A stretch of DNA of 64,000 bases from the NCBI RefSeq assembly GCF_964199755.1, contig NC_133906.1:2170001-2234000 (forward strand). The letters are read 5' to 3'. Below, one piece after another: positions 11,336-36,785 of the stretch. The stretch's first letter is position 1. Each line of letters begins with the position of its first letter. The DNA is from Larus michahellis (taxonomy: Eukaryota; Chordata; Aves; Charadriiformes; Laridae). Under the pieces are notes generated by a model. The model had not been told where the DNA came from, made no database searches, and saw nothing but the letters and a program-made list of their open reading frames with translations. Made by a program: the position numbers and the translations under genes.

Positions 11336-12780
11336 ATGTTCATCCTTGTTTTTTATATTTAACATACATTAAATATTGTCATCCTTCACTATGCTGAAGG
11401 CTGACAATAGCGTGCAAGGACAGTCTTTCCTGGACTTCTAACTCCTGTGTATATATCCTTGGTAATTTCCTTGATTTTCGTCCATAAAATGGTACCAAAT
11501 TTATCGACAGAAATCCAAAGAGTTACAATAAGCTTTGAGAACAGAGCACAGCAAATTAAACCAACACAAAATACCCCAGCTGAACCCCTGAGGAGGAATG
11601 AAGGGTCTCCCTTCAGTCCAAGCTCAATGAAAGGGACAAGAAGGACAACACAAAGGACGACAAAAGGCAACGCCAGGGCCAGGAAGGGCCAAGGTAGGAG
11701 TCCTGGCCCACATCAAAGGCCTCTGAGTGAGAGGAAAACCAAGGCAGCATCATTTGTTTCTGCCCGCTGTTGAGAAAGTTTCCTCTCTAACCATGAGCCT
11801 TTGTCCCATCCAACAGGATCAGGAACTGGGAAAGAGATTTTACACGCTCAATCACACAGTCTGGAATCGATAAAGGACACGTCACTCCCAAAATCCTGCA
11901 CACGCCATCCGAGTTCTGGGGTCAGGACACTTAGGGGAGGATGATAATAATACAAAGGAGGAGAAAGGAGGAGAAGGAGTGGACATTATCATCAGCAAAG
12001 CAAAAACTCCTGCAAGAGACAGAGATTTTCTCACTAATCAAACAGGCCAAACCCAGAAGCTAAAGAAAAAGATAAGACATTCACATTTTTCCCCTCTTTG
12101 GAGGGGACAAAGGTTTATCGGCCAGCGCTGCCTGGAAAATCAGCAGCTTCAAAACAAGCTCATTAACTCCCAAAGCCCAGCAACTCCGGGCCAGTGAGAA
12201 GGACAAAGAAACACCAGACCTGTCATTAGAACGCTGCTGCTCCCCAGTGAGCCCGGCTTGACCTCTCCGTGACACAGGAGCTCCTGGAAAGTCTTTGGAT
12301 CCCAACACTCGGGGTGTCCATCTACCAAACCCTGAAAATAAACTTGATTATCAAAACGCACAAGCACAACTTCACAGACTACACTTGCTCCCTGCAACTT
12401 TGGGGTGTTTTATGAGCTCACAGGGGCGGATTTCCCCCCTCCATCCCTCAGCCGGGTGCTGTGATGGGAGCACAAACATCTCCTGCTCCGGCTTTTCATG
12501 TGCAAAGAGTCGGGGGACCCCGGGGTGAAGTGACAACCCGGACCCAGCAACTCAGGGTTTCTGGACCCTTCCAAAAATGTAAGATTTAAGGGTAAGAATG
12601 GAAATACACTTTTTTTTTTTTTTTTGGAACGAAAAGCGGCCCCGCCGTTTGCCAAGCCCCGGGTGCCTGCATCAAGCGCCCAAACAGCAACACAACCTAA
12701 ATAAACCCCACTAAAATAGTACAATTAAATGTTTTCATAGCGATCAGTGATAATTTAGGGTGCAAAAACACCAAGTTCTT
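11336..12780. other. No gene recognised
   Basis: AT-rich to mixed sequence. A minus-strand segment behind a good acceptor (TTTATTTTCAG near 12335) could encode LVDGHPECWDPKTFQELLCH, but no family is recognised and the frame is not conserved-looking further on. A T-run occurs near 12610-12624. Confidence 0.4.
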
Positions 12781-12789
12781 GTTTGGTCC

Positions 12790-13480
12790 TCTAAAAGCTG
12801 GAGGCGCGAGAAGGGGCCGCCCAGTTCTGCCCACCGGGCCGGGACCCCACGGAGTCTGCGACACCGGGACCCCCCCGGGACCCCCCCTCCGGGTCCCCCG
12901 CGGCGAAGAAACCGCGACATCGGCTCCGGGGCACCAGGAGCCCCCTGAGTCCCTCCCCGGGTCCCCCCTAGGTTCCCCGCGGCGGAGGAACCGCGACACC
13001 GGCTCCGGGGCACCAGGACCCCCCCCCCCCGAGTCCCTCTCCGGGTCCCCAGCGGCGGAAGAACCGCGACACCGAGACCCCCGCTCCGGGTCTCCCACGG
13101 TGGAGGACCCCCGACACCGGCTCCGGGGCACCGGGACTGCCCCGAGTACCTCCCCGAGTCCCCCACATGTTCCCCGAGGCGGAGGAAGCCCGACACCGGC
13201 TGCGGGGCACCAAGACCCCCGCGAGTCCCTTCCCGCGTCCCCCCCCGGCGCAGAAACCACGACACCGGGACCCCCCCGGGTGACTCCCCGGGATCCCCCG
13301 TCCGGGCCCCCCTAGATGGAGGAACCCGAACCCGGGGCACAGGGAAGCCCCCGCGCCCCTTCCCGAAACACTCCCGGCCCCGCCGCGCTCACCGCCGCCG
13401 GCGCCGACACGATCCCGCCCAGGCAACGTCACGCCTGGACATGAATATTCATGAGGCCCCGCCCCTCCCGGCACCGCCCA
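12790..13480 (-). promoter_or_regulatory. CpG island, probable old DIAPH1 promoter
   Basis: This is a very GC- and CpG-rich block in otherwise moderate sequence, upstream (minus sense) of the DIAPH1-like exons. Near 13455-13475 it has Sp1-type gccccgccc and cctcccgg boxes. On the minus strand it carries a CRE-like half site (CGTGACGTT, 13425-13433) and a possible first exon ending at a GTGAGC donor (13392-13387). An ATG at 13442-13440 is open to that donor, but the short peptide does not resemble the DIAPH1 N-terminus. Confidence 0.55.
12850..13350. repeat. GC-rich minisatellite, about 79-bp unit
   Basis: The core cggctccggggcacc recurs at 12921, 13000, 13118 and 13197 (last copy one base different), spacing 79, 118 and 79. 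Each core sits in a longer shared unit (gcggaggaaccgcgacac, then gagtccctccccgggtcccc). The 118-bp step contains a shortened extra unit. All long frames here are products of the repeat. Confidence 0.85.
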
Positions 13481-14412
13481 CCTCGCCCCCTCACCCAGGG
13501 CAAGGAGCGCATCCCCGGGGCATCCCCCCGGCCCCCACTCCGGGGGCAGGAGGGGGGGGCACCAGAGGAGCAAAGGGAAAACAGCAAGAGAGGAAAAACC
13601 ACGCTTTAGCACCCAAAATCGGTTTCACCCTCGTCTGCCCCCTCCCGGTTGCCATCCATCACTGCAGCGCAGCGTAGCCCCGCTCCGGAAAAACTTGGGG
13701 TACAGAGGTGTGCTCCCAAACGCTTCCTACGGATAATTAAATCAGGCTGGATAATTAGATCAGGCCCCTTTTAAGGTCAGTTGTTGCCAGCCCAGGCAGT
13801 ACTTTAGCGAGCAGCCTGGCAATGGCTTGGGGTCGGGTAGGGATGGCGACCCAGGAGGAGGGATCCCCCTCTGGGGCACCAAGGTGGGTGTGCAAGGGGG
13901 TGTGAGGCTCATCCTGGCCTTACCCTGGCACCCGGCATCCATGACCGGGCGATGCCAGGGATAAAAGTTGGTCTAAGGCAGCTCCAGTAGCCCTGCAAAT
14001 ACCAGACAGGAAGGGTAGTGCGCGCTTTCTTGCTTTTGCTGCCGTGCAAAGATAAAACTATAAGGAAAATAAATAAGTCTTTAGAGCCAGAACTAGTTCC
14101 CTAGCTATTTAAAAAAACCAAAAACAACCAAACCAACAAAAAAACCAAAACAACACACCCACCCACAAAACACCCAAACAAATCACCTTAGAAACCCAGG
14201 AAATCTCAGTACCTTCACAGTACCTGGCGGCAAATCTTGCACTGCTCAACTAGGTGCATGCAAAGCATCCTCCTTCTTTTGAGCCGGCCACTCGTTCCAT
14301 TTGATGCTCTTCTAACTTCTACATATTTGGAGAAATGATGTCCCGACCCTCGTGGTTTTACAGACCTTACAAACCCTTTCCCACTCGGTTCTCTCTCCCC
14401 AGGTAAGAATGA
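13481..14412. other. No gene recognised
   Basis: The GC-rich tail of the island passes into mixed sequence. An A/C-rich low-complexity tract lies at about 14108-14185. I see no coding signal. Confidence 0.5.
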
Positions 14413-15112
14413 CAGAATCATAGACTGGAAGAGACCTTAAAGCTCATCCAGTGCCACCCCCTGCCCCAGGCAGGGACACCTCCCACCAGACCAGGTTGCT
14501 CCAAGCCCCGTCCAACCTGCCCTTGAACCCCTCCAGGGATGGGGCAGCCACAGCTTCTCTGGGCAACCTGGGCCAGGGGCTCACCGCCCTCACAGCAAAC
14601 AATTTCTGCCTCAGATCTCATCTCAATCTCCCCTCTTCCAGTTTAAAACTGTTCCCCCTTGTCCCATGGCTCCCCTCCCTGCTCCAGAGTCCCTCCCCAG
14701 CTTTCCTGGAGCCCCTTTAGGGACTGGAAGGCTGCTCTAAGGTCTCCCCGGAGCCTTCTCTTCTCCAGGCTGAACCCCTCCAGCTCTCTCAGCCTGTCCT
14801 CACAGCAGAGGGGCTCCAGCCCTCCCAGCATCTCCGGGGCCTCCTCTGGCCCTGCTCCGACAGCTCCGTGTCCTTCTGCTGTTGGTGCCCCAGAGCTGGA
14901 GGCAGGACTGCAGGGGGGTCTCCCCAGAGCGGACCAGAGGGGCAGAATCCCCCCCTGCCCCCCTCACCCTGCTGCCCACGCTGCTGGGGATGCAGCCCAG
15001 GATGCGGGGGTGTCTCTGGGCTGCCAGGGCACGTTGCTGGCTCATGAGGAGCTTCTCAGCAAGTCCTTCCTCACGCAGGAGCTGCGCCGTCATCCCTCTC
15101 TGCGCCCAGTCT
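14413..15112 (-). mobile_element. CR1 LINE fragment, about 0.7 kb
   Basis: The complement of the CR1 3' tail (agaatcatagactggaagag, then caggcagggacacctcccac) is followed by the RT-ORF blocks in reverse order up to ctgcgccgtcatccctctct. It belongs to the same CR1 type as the copies at 10960-11335 and 17905-18372. Confidence 0.9.
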
Positions 15113-15865
15113 AGTTCTTACGCTGTCGGTACGTAAACCGTAGTCGGTACGTGAACCGTACTCGCTTCTGGCCAAGCTTTACCTCCTCCCCACCCCAAGC
15201 CGAAGCCTTGGGCTGGCGGTTGTGTAAAACATCCCAACGGGAAGAGACATCACCTATCAGCAGAGCTGCTCAGGTCGGTGCCTCCCTCTGGTCCCCGTTT
15301 CTCAGGTGAGATACCTGTTTCTTTTCTACCTCTCTTGGTTTTCCACATGAGGAACGTCAACCCAGGCAGTCCATTACAAGCTTATTTGATAAAGGACAAG
15401 TGCCATGGACCTGGGGAGGGCAAGCGAAGAGCGAGACGGCAGCAGGTCTAAAAATGAAGAAAAATAGTCACTAATACAGGCTTTAGGAAAGCACGACTGC
15501 AAAGAGCAGACTCTTATGGAAACTGCAACCCAAAGAAACCACATTATTTAGAAAAATTGCATGAAGGTTTCTGGAATCAGCTCCACAGCTTCCCGCAAGG
15601 CTTTTACTGGCCTCGGAGGCGTAAGCGTGAACATCCACCAGCCCAGCTGTCCTCTTGTGAGGGAATTCGGGGCGCTTTCCTCACGGTGCGCTGAGGCTGA
15701 AAACTCACCAGTGTACGCTTGGAGGAGCTGAGCGCCCCCTCCATTCCTTCCGAGAGGTGAGACGGTGGCGGACACCACCCTGCCAGGGACGATACGCACC
15801 TTCTCAACCCTTGGGAGGACAGGAGCCAGAAGGGTGCGAGCATTAAACAGACGAACAACAGGTCT
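15113..15865. other. Spacer beyond the HDAC3 3' end
   Basis: No gene recognised. A short duplication of the type gtcggtacgt(a/g)aaccgta occurs at about 15125-15160. Confidence 0.45.
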
Positions 15866-15889
15866 GGTAAGAAAAATACTGCCTCTTCA

Positions 15890-15895
15890 TTTAAT
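15890..15895 (-). terminator. Candidate HDAC3 poly(A) signal
   Basis: The plus strand tttaat reads ATTAAA on the minus strand. It lies about 1.1 kb past the HDAC3 stop codon, with T/G-containing sequence beyond it. No AATAAA on the minus strand closer to the stop was noticed. The interval 15870-17029 would be the 3' UTR. Confidence 0.4.
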
Positions 15896-17029
15896 GTTTA
15901 AAGACATCAGTAAACAAACAGAACAGTACGGACAGAGGCTGAACCACCCCCCCCCCGCCTCCCCAAGCGGCACGCTCCAAACCACGACAGGTACCAGGGT
16001 GACGACTCCGGCAAAGGAGCAGCAGAAATCTGGGATTTGAGTGACGGCCGAGAGAAATCTCTGCTGTGTGAGGGCGAGAAAGACGGGACTTGGAGGAAGC
16101 AGCTTCCCTCACCCGCGAGCAGAGTGACGTCTCCTGGGCACGGTCAAAAGGGAACGGCGGCTGCTCCGAGCGGGCAGCCCAAATCTCTCGCTAGCATACA
16201 GAAAGGCCGTGTGTGACCTTGGAAAACACATCTGGAAGCTACATTAGAGGTGCAAGACACACTACGTACTGACCTTGGCAGCCAAACCTCTGTTCCACAG
16301 TGATTTTAGCCTCTCGAAGAATAAAGAAAAAGGGGCAGTTAGGTCCGACTCGGCAACGTGTTGCAGTACTCGTTTGGGAACGCAAAGCTGAGCGGGAGGG
16401 GAACAAACCAGAGTAAGCTCTGCGTACATTCTTCCGTCCTGCTCCATCAAGCTGCTCCCGGGACACTCCCGACCCCTATCCCACAACTGGCCTCGTCTTC
16501 TCGAACAGTTTTCCTTGAGCTGTGGAGCATCAGATGGTTAGGAGGGACATCAGGAAGCGACTCTCAGGGCAGGTTTTAGAGGACAGTCGACTGGGAGGGC
16601 TGGGGAGAGCGGGGCGCTGCTGCTGAAGAGAGGCAGAGATCGTAGGCACAACCGCTCCAGCTCCCACTGTGGCGGCAGAAGCCCGCACGGGAGTTACGGG
16701 AGGTGAAGGAACCGGCACGGGTCAGGCTCTGAAGGCAGCGGCACGGCTGCCAGCCAGTACACAGTATGGATTCAGCCGCTAGTTGCTTTTCCATTTCCCA
16801 GAGCAGTGACAGCTGGAACCGTGACACATGGTGGGAAGTAAGGAACACATTTCACCGCGCTCTGCCTCTCCAGGTAGCACAAGCCTGCAGTGGCGGTGTT
16901 TCTGCTGCCACCGCAGGCAATCAAATACGAAGGGAGGGCTAACTGGCTCCAACGCGGCCCAGTTAACTGCGCCAAGCACCAACGTCCAACGCGGGGCCCC
17001 CCATAGTCCAGAGTCCCACAACAGAGCCC

Positions 17030-30514
<13,485 letters not shown>

Positions 30515-30520
<6 letters not shown>

Positions 30521-31700
30521 CCCAGTCACTCCCAGCTGATCCCAGTCGCCCACTGGATTCCCTCCTGGAACCCTGGAGATGCCCCCAGTTACCCTCCTGC
30601 TTCTCCCCAGTCACCCCTTGCTGCCCCCCAGGCACCCCCAGCTGCTCACCAGTTACTCCCACTTTCTCCCCAGTCACCATTCGTTACCCCCAGATCCCCT
30701 CACCCACACCCTCAGCACCCCCCAGTCACCCCCAGCTTTTCCCCAGTTACCTCTAGTCGCACTCCAGTTACTGCTTGCTGCCCTCCAGGCACCCCCAGCT
30801 GCCCCCAGTCAACCCCCAGCTTCTCCCCAGTTACCTCAAGTCACACCCCAGTCACTCCTTGCTGCCCCCCAGGCACCTCCAACTCTCCCCAGTTCCTTCC
30901 AGTTGATCCCAGTAACTCCCAGGTGTTCCCAGTTGCCCACTCGATTATCTCCCATAACCCTGTACCAGCCCCCAGTCACCTCTACTTTCTCCCCAGTTAC
31001 CTTGAGTCGTACCCCTGGCTGCCCCCAGTTACTCCCAGCTGATCCCAGTTGCCCGCTGGATTCTCTCCCATAACCCTATAGCTGCCCCCCAGCCACTCCC
31101 AGCTACTCTCCAGTTACCCCTACTTTCCTCCCAGTCACCGTCTATTATCCCCAGTTGTTCCAATCACCCCCAGATCCCCTCACCCACTCCCTCAGTGCCC
31201 CCCAGTTGCCCCCAGCTTCTCCCCAGTTACCTCAAGTAGCACTCCAGTCACCTCTTGCTGCCCTCCAGGCACCCCCAGCTGCCCTCAGTTACTCCCAGCT
31301 GCCCCCAGTTACTTCCAGCGGCTCCCAGTCACCCGCTGGATTCTCTCATATAACCCTATAGCTGGCTCCCAGTCACACCCAGCTGCTCACCAGTGACCTA
31401 GAGTCACAACCCAGTAACCCCCAGCTGCCCCCCAGGCACCTCCGGCTGTCCCCAGTCACTTCCAGCTGATCCCAGTTGCCCACTGGATTCTCTCCCATTA
31501 CCCTATATCTGCCACCCAGGCACCCTCAGCTGCTCACCAGTTACCCCCACTTTCCTCCCAGTCACCCTCCGTTATCCCCAGCTGCCTCAATCACCCCCAG
31601 ATCCCCTCACCCACACCCCCATTTCCCCCCAGTAACACCCAGCTGCTCCCCAGTTACCCCCGCTTGCCCGCAATGACTCCCAGCTGCCCCCAGCTACCCC
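30515..31700. repeat. C-rich minisatellite with higher-order units
   Basis: About 1.2 kb of variants of cccagttacccccagctgcc. A longer marker unit (gttgcccactggattctctc, then ccataaccctat) recurs five times, starting near 30545, 30932, 31049, 31328 and 31476, so higher-order blocks were copied. It starts right behind the HDAC3 CpG island. The plus-strand frames (PSHPQLLPS-type) are repeat artefacts. Confidence 0.9.
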
Positions 31701-34700
31701 ACCCCGGCTGCCCCCCACCTCCCATCCCCACCGTGCGGGTGCAGCCCTTGTTCCCCCCCTGCCCCACGTCCCACCTCTGGGTGCTGGTGGGATTGGGGTG
31801 CAGTGAGCGTGGGGGGGCAGGGATGGGAGCAGGCTTGGGGGCACTCCCTGTGCCACAGCCCACCCGCCGAAGGCACCGGAGATGGGGCACGGGGTCACCA
31901 TGGGGTGCTTTGATGGGACTCCCTTCCCGGGAGCAGCACCCGCAAAGCTGTGAGGGACAGGGACCGTGGCTGTCACCCGGCCAAGGCCCCCTCCCAGGTC
32001 CCCCCCTGTCTGGGTGCAGGGGTTGGCAGGGAGCGGGGACAGGGAGGCACCGCCAGGCAGGCGGAGAACAAAAGCTGGGCAGAAAATTGCCGGGGATGAA
32101 AAAAGCAGCCATGGGGAACGGGGGACAAACCCAGCTGCCGGAGAGGGACGGGGACGGGACAGTGCTGCGGGTGAGGCCAGCGACAGAAAATCTGTCCCCT
32201 GTGGGCTGGGACGAAGAAAGGAAGAAAGGAGCAGGTAGACTTGCCCAAAGGCTCGGAAAACAAATTAGCCGGAATCGGCACGTGGCAAGGATTTGGTCCC
32301 CCGGGTCCCCTGCCTGTCCCCTTCCCAGGGGCAGGAGGCTGGGGGTGAAGGATGCCACGCGTCACCTGCGATGGAGCGGTGCGTCGGAGAGGAGCAGGCG
32401 AAGGGAAAGAACCCCCCCGAGGCTCTCCAAGAGCTGGCGGAGGATGGAGACCACAGCAGATCAACGCCGGGACGTTCCCCGACATCTCGGTGCCGGGATT
32501 TTTTATGCCAGGTAATTTTACGTAGGTGCAGCTTCGTGTGCGCGTGGGATGGGGCTGGTGGGGCGGGATGGGATTTTGGATGCCGTGCCAGGGTGCCAAC
32601 CAGGTGAGAGAGCTTTTCCCAAGGCACCATTAAATTGTAGGATTATTAAATGATTTTCTCCAGCTGGGTCCGCCACTTACTGTAGGGACACTGCTCCCTT
32701 TGCGTCCCTCCTCGTGCCCTCTGGAGGTGTTTCTCTTTGGGATGCCGGCTCCCGAGCATGGAGTGAGGATGCTCCAGGGGACACCAGCACCTTCTGGCCG
32801 TGACGCTGCAGGACGCAGCTGTGGTTGGGGACGCTCAGAGCCGTGATCCTTGAGCCCAGTGCCCTCCCGCCTTAAATAAATGGAATTTTACGTGCCGAAC
32901 AACAAGGGTGTAGCAGCAAACGCGTGGTGTGTGCTGACGTCTTGGTGGGGGCTGCTCGCTCGGCGTGACGATCGTCCCACCGCCGCTCCGCAAGGTGCTG
33001 CCACCAGATAGCGTCTGGCCGGGGCCACCGGCATCCTGGCCAGGGCGGGGAAAAAGGAGCAAAGAGGGGAAAAACATGTCCTTGCCTTGAGAGGGGTTCT
33101 CTTGTGAGGAGGGTTTTCCAGCTGCGTTTGCTCTCTGGAAGCCAGTCACTGCTCCGGGCATCTTCCCGGGTCTTGGAGCTGTGCAAAGAAAGTATCGGAG
33201 AGGGATATTTTTAGATGTTCTTTGTGCTCAGAGGGCAAAAAAACACCCTATGGTTTAGAGGCCATTAGCTCTCTGGGGATGTTTGAAAAACTTAAGCGAG
33301 GGCTGAAGCTTTAGGGAGATGTCTGACACGATGGGATGCGGCGTTTTGGCAGGGACGATGCCAGTTTACGGGCCGAGCATCATAGCGGAGACCCCGGGAG
33401 GAGCCCGCCCGGGGAATTGCCAGGGCCGGGCAAGCTGTCCCGTTTAGCTACCACCTGGACAACCGGCGGGGCCGGGGCAGCCGATCCCCTGAGCGGCTGC
33501 GTTCGCATTGTTCGCGGGGTGACACGTCTGTCGCAATGGCTCCGGAGGAGGCGTGGGAAGAGAGCGGGCAAGAGGTAACGTGGCGATACGCTGGGACCGG
33601 AGCCTGCTGTGGTTCAGGGCGATGGGCGACGGTGCTGTCCCTCCACCCTCTGCTGGCTTTCTCGATCCCCTCCCTCCCCGGCCACCTCTTGGCTCGGTGG
33701 CTTAAAATTTAAGGGCTTCCAGGCGATGTCATGAGAGGGACCAAAACCTCCAAGGTCTCTCCAGGACCTGTTAGGGAGCCGTGAGTGGGTGACATGGGGA
33801 GGAAGGGCAGGGGGATGGTGATGGTGTGCGCAGGGGGCAGGCAGCAAGCAGGCAGCTGCCTGGGCCAGAGCTCTGGCCGTTGCGTCCCAGCTTGCGCTGC
33901 CTTGGCTGGTTGGGGTTGGGGACAGGAGCTGGGATGGGGTCAGGAGGGGACAGAGGACGGATGGCATCCCAGCCTCTGGAGATGCCATCAGCATCCAGCG
34001 TGCAGCCGTGTCCGCACCTCCCTACGTGGTGTGGGTCTGTCCCCATGGGCCAGGATGGACGTGGCCAGCCTGTTTGGGAGGGAGAGCCATGCTGCATGGA
34101 TCCACGCCTGCCGTGCTGGCGGATCTCAGGGCAGAGAGGAGCTGTGGCCTCTTTTTTGGGTCACCTGCGAGGCGCTGCGTGGCACACAGCTCAGGCCTGG
34201 CCGTAAAAGTGCTAACAGGATCCGTCCGCAGGATGAGGATGGAGCAGCCCGGAGGGATGCTGTGGCCGGGGTGGCAGAAGCAGGATGGAGACCTGGGGAC
34301 ACACAACGCCCAGGGGGGAGTGTTGGAGGAGAAACGTGACCAGCTGGGATAACCCAGCTGCGGAGCCAGGTGGAAGCAGCTTCATGGCAGCGGTGTCCCC
34401 TCCTCGTCCCAGTTCACCCCACCGCAGGGCCAGGAGTTGTCCCCAGGTGACCTCTTGCGCCGTCCTTCCTCTCCCACATCCTGCGCCCCCCAGGTTGTGG
34501 AAATGCTTTGACACCAGATGCTGTAGGAAAATGGGAATCTTCTCTTGAAGCGGGAAGGGCTGAGCAACCCGGGCTCGTTTTGCCCAGCGTGGCTGAAGGC
34601 TGGAAGGGATAGTAGGGTGCAGCAACGCGTTGAGTGGGTGGGAACGCCCGGGAGGAGAAAAAGCGATTTATTGTGCAGGACAGTGTGCGTGGGCACGAGG

Positions 34701-35640
34701 GAAATGGGAATAAGGTCACCATGACTGCATCTCCCCAGGGCTGCAAGGTCCCCCGCTTCGAAGAACTAAGCGCAAGAAATAAACGGCATTTAAGGTCTTG
34801 ATCAGCAGAGACTCGCGTGAGGTTGCAACTTGTTGGTTCAGCATCTCCTGCAGCCTTAGCAAGGCATGGCAGGAGCAGTAAATCTTGCTGCCCATGGTCT
34901 TCTCTTGCCATAGTTCGTCCATCGTCTCCCTGCCAGGATGGCAGATGGATGGGTGGCACCTACGATGAGGTGACCTCCTGAAGTCACGGTGGTGGAGGGG
35001 GCTCCTGGGAGAGTTGACACTTGGTCACTTGCGGAGAGGGACAGGAGCCCTCATCGTGGCGCAGTTGAAAGCCTGGAGGAGCTGCAGGTTGCCTCACAGC
35101 AACACAGAGTGGGGAGGGATAATTCCCACAAATGAATATTCATATAGACAGACAGTCAGTTTAGTAGCCGGGGTGGGAGGGGTTTTGAGGATTGCCCGTG
35201 CTTTTCAAGGTCTGGGTAGAGAACTGGCAGGTGGGTGAAGGACTGAGAGGAGCAAGCCTAATTTGTAGTAGTAAAGGAGATTTGGGTGAAGCGTCCCAGA
35301 CTGAGGACGATGTGGTGGAGATGAGGAGCTCATGGGACCCCCCCAACTGGAGATTTCAATCAGCTTAGCTGTCCCTTTCTTAAGAAGGAGGGAGAGGCAG
35401 CTGGCTTGGGGCAGGGTTTTGGTCTGTGGGGTCTCCTGGGGCTCCTTTTCCACCGTCTCCTCGGTACCATGATCACAGTGCGGGTGTCTGCAACCCTCTC
35501 CCCCCACGCCCGCCGGTGTGGGATCACTCCTGCTCTTGCTGAGCCCCACTTCCACCCCCCTGCCTTCCCATCGCCACGGCTCTCTGCTCTAAAAATCGCC
35601 GGGAGCTTTGGAAAGGAGGGTGCCAGGGGAAATGGGGGTT
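31701..35640. other. GC-rich intergenic region between HDAC3 and RELL2
   Basis: Many long overlapping frames arise from base composition. None has a recognisable domain or convincing exon chain. A plus-strand candidate first exon near 33536-33574 is listed among the findings. An AATAAA (about 34780, plus) has no assigned gene. Confidence 0.5.
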
Positions 35641-36740
35641 GGCTTGCGTGCGGGTGAGGTTATTCACCCCGGGGCGGGCAGCCGCTTGCCAGCGCCGGCT
35701 TCCTTGAGTCGCGCTCCTATTTGCTCCCTGCTGCAGCTGCCGGCGTTTCCCTGAGCTTCCCTCTGCACCTTCATCCGCTGGAACCGCTTCGGAGAGATTT
35801 TTCCGGGGTCGGGACAGGGGGGTGCTCTCGCTGGCAGACAGCAGCAGGCTGCTGCGGCAGCCAGAAGCAGCTTGGCTCCTTCCCGAGGAAGGAAGAAAGG
35901 AAGGAAGAAAGGAAGGGAGCCGGGAGCCGGGAGGCCGGAGGATGCTCGCCGCGGTCCCCAGCCGCGGGGATGCGGGGTTGCTAGGAGGCAGGTGAAGGTG
36001 AAGAGGAGAGCGCTGCGGAGGACCGCAGGCCCAGGTACCGCCGCTGCAGCGGGGACGGGGGATGACCGGGGGACACCCTGCCTGCGCTGGGAAGCGGAGC
36101 TCCGCGGGCGGGCGGCTGAGCCCCCCCCCGGCGAAGGGAGACGGGGATAAACCCAGGGGAGCTGGGGCAGAGTGAGCCAGCTCGGTTCTGCGGGAGGACG
36201 ATGCGAGAGCTGCCGGCCGGCTCGGCCCTCCGCCAGCCTGGCTGCCACGGCTCCCTGCCTGCCCTGCCTTTGCCTTTGCCGGCAGAGGCCCTCGGCCGTG
36301 AGTGGCGAGGGATGTCAGGGGAGCGGGCTGGCGCAGCGCGGTGAGGATGCTCATCCTCCCGCAAGGGCAAGCGGGGTGATGCTGCCCGTCGCAGAGCCTC
36401 GGGGGAGGCCAGGGGACCGGTGCCCTTGGGAAGCCGCCTGCAAGGGATGGGGGAGCGCCGCAGCCTGGGGCCGGGAGGGCCTGCGGGGATGCAGCTGCTG
36501 CACCGCTGCCCTTGGGATGCCTCTTGCCGGGTGTGTGCGGGGCAGTGGTGTCCTTGGGAGACCACGCGGAGCCACCTCCAACCTGCGCTCTCCTCAGCGG
36601 GGCCCCCTGCCATGCCAGACCTTGAGGGGTGAGAGATGAGCCCTTGGCAGCCCACCCTGAGCCAGGAGCCAGCTCTTGCCCAAGAGAGACAGGAAGAAGA
36701 GGAGGAGAAGGATGGGCATGGGGAGCCTGGCAGGGGGGTG
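35640..36740 (+). promoter_or_regulatory. CpG-rich region, likely RELL2 promoter and 5' UTR
   Basis: GC/CpG-rich block ahead of the first coding exon. It contains a purine run (ggaaggaagaaaggaagga type, about 35884-35920). A strong donor (GGCC/GTGAGT at 36298) would pair with the acceptor at 36778-36779 that opens the first coding exon, so an untranslated first exon ending at 36297 is plausible. Confidence 0.45.
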
Positions 36741-36785
36741 AGCACTGGGGTCTCTGATCCACCTTCCCCCTTCTCCTAGATCCGC

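Noticed and set aside
12697-13612. Several long Arg/Pro/Gly-rich frames on both strands
   Set aside because: Products of the 79-bp GC-rich minisatellite.
35524-36762. A 412-codon minus-strand frame over the RELL2 promoter
   Set aside because: GC-rich antisense of a CpG island, low-complexity Pro/Ala/Ser peptide, no domain.
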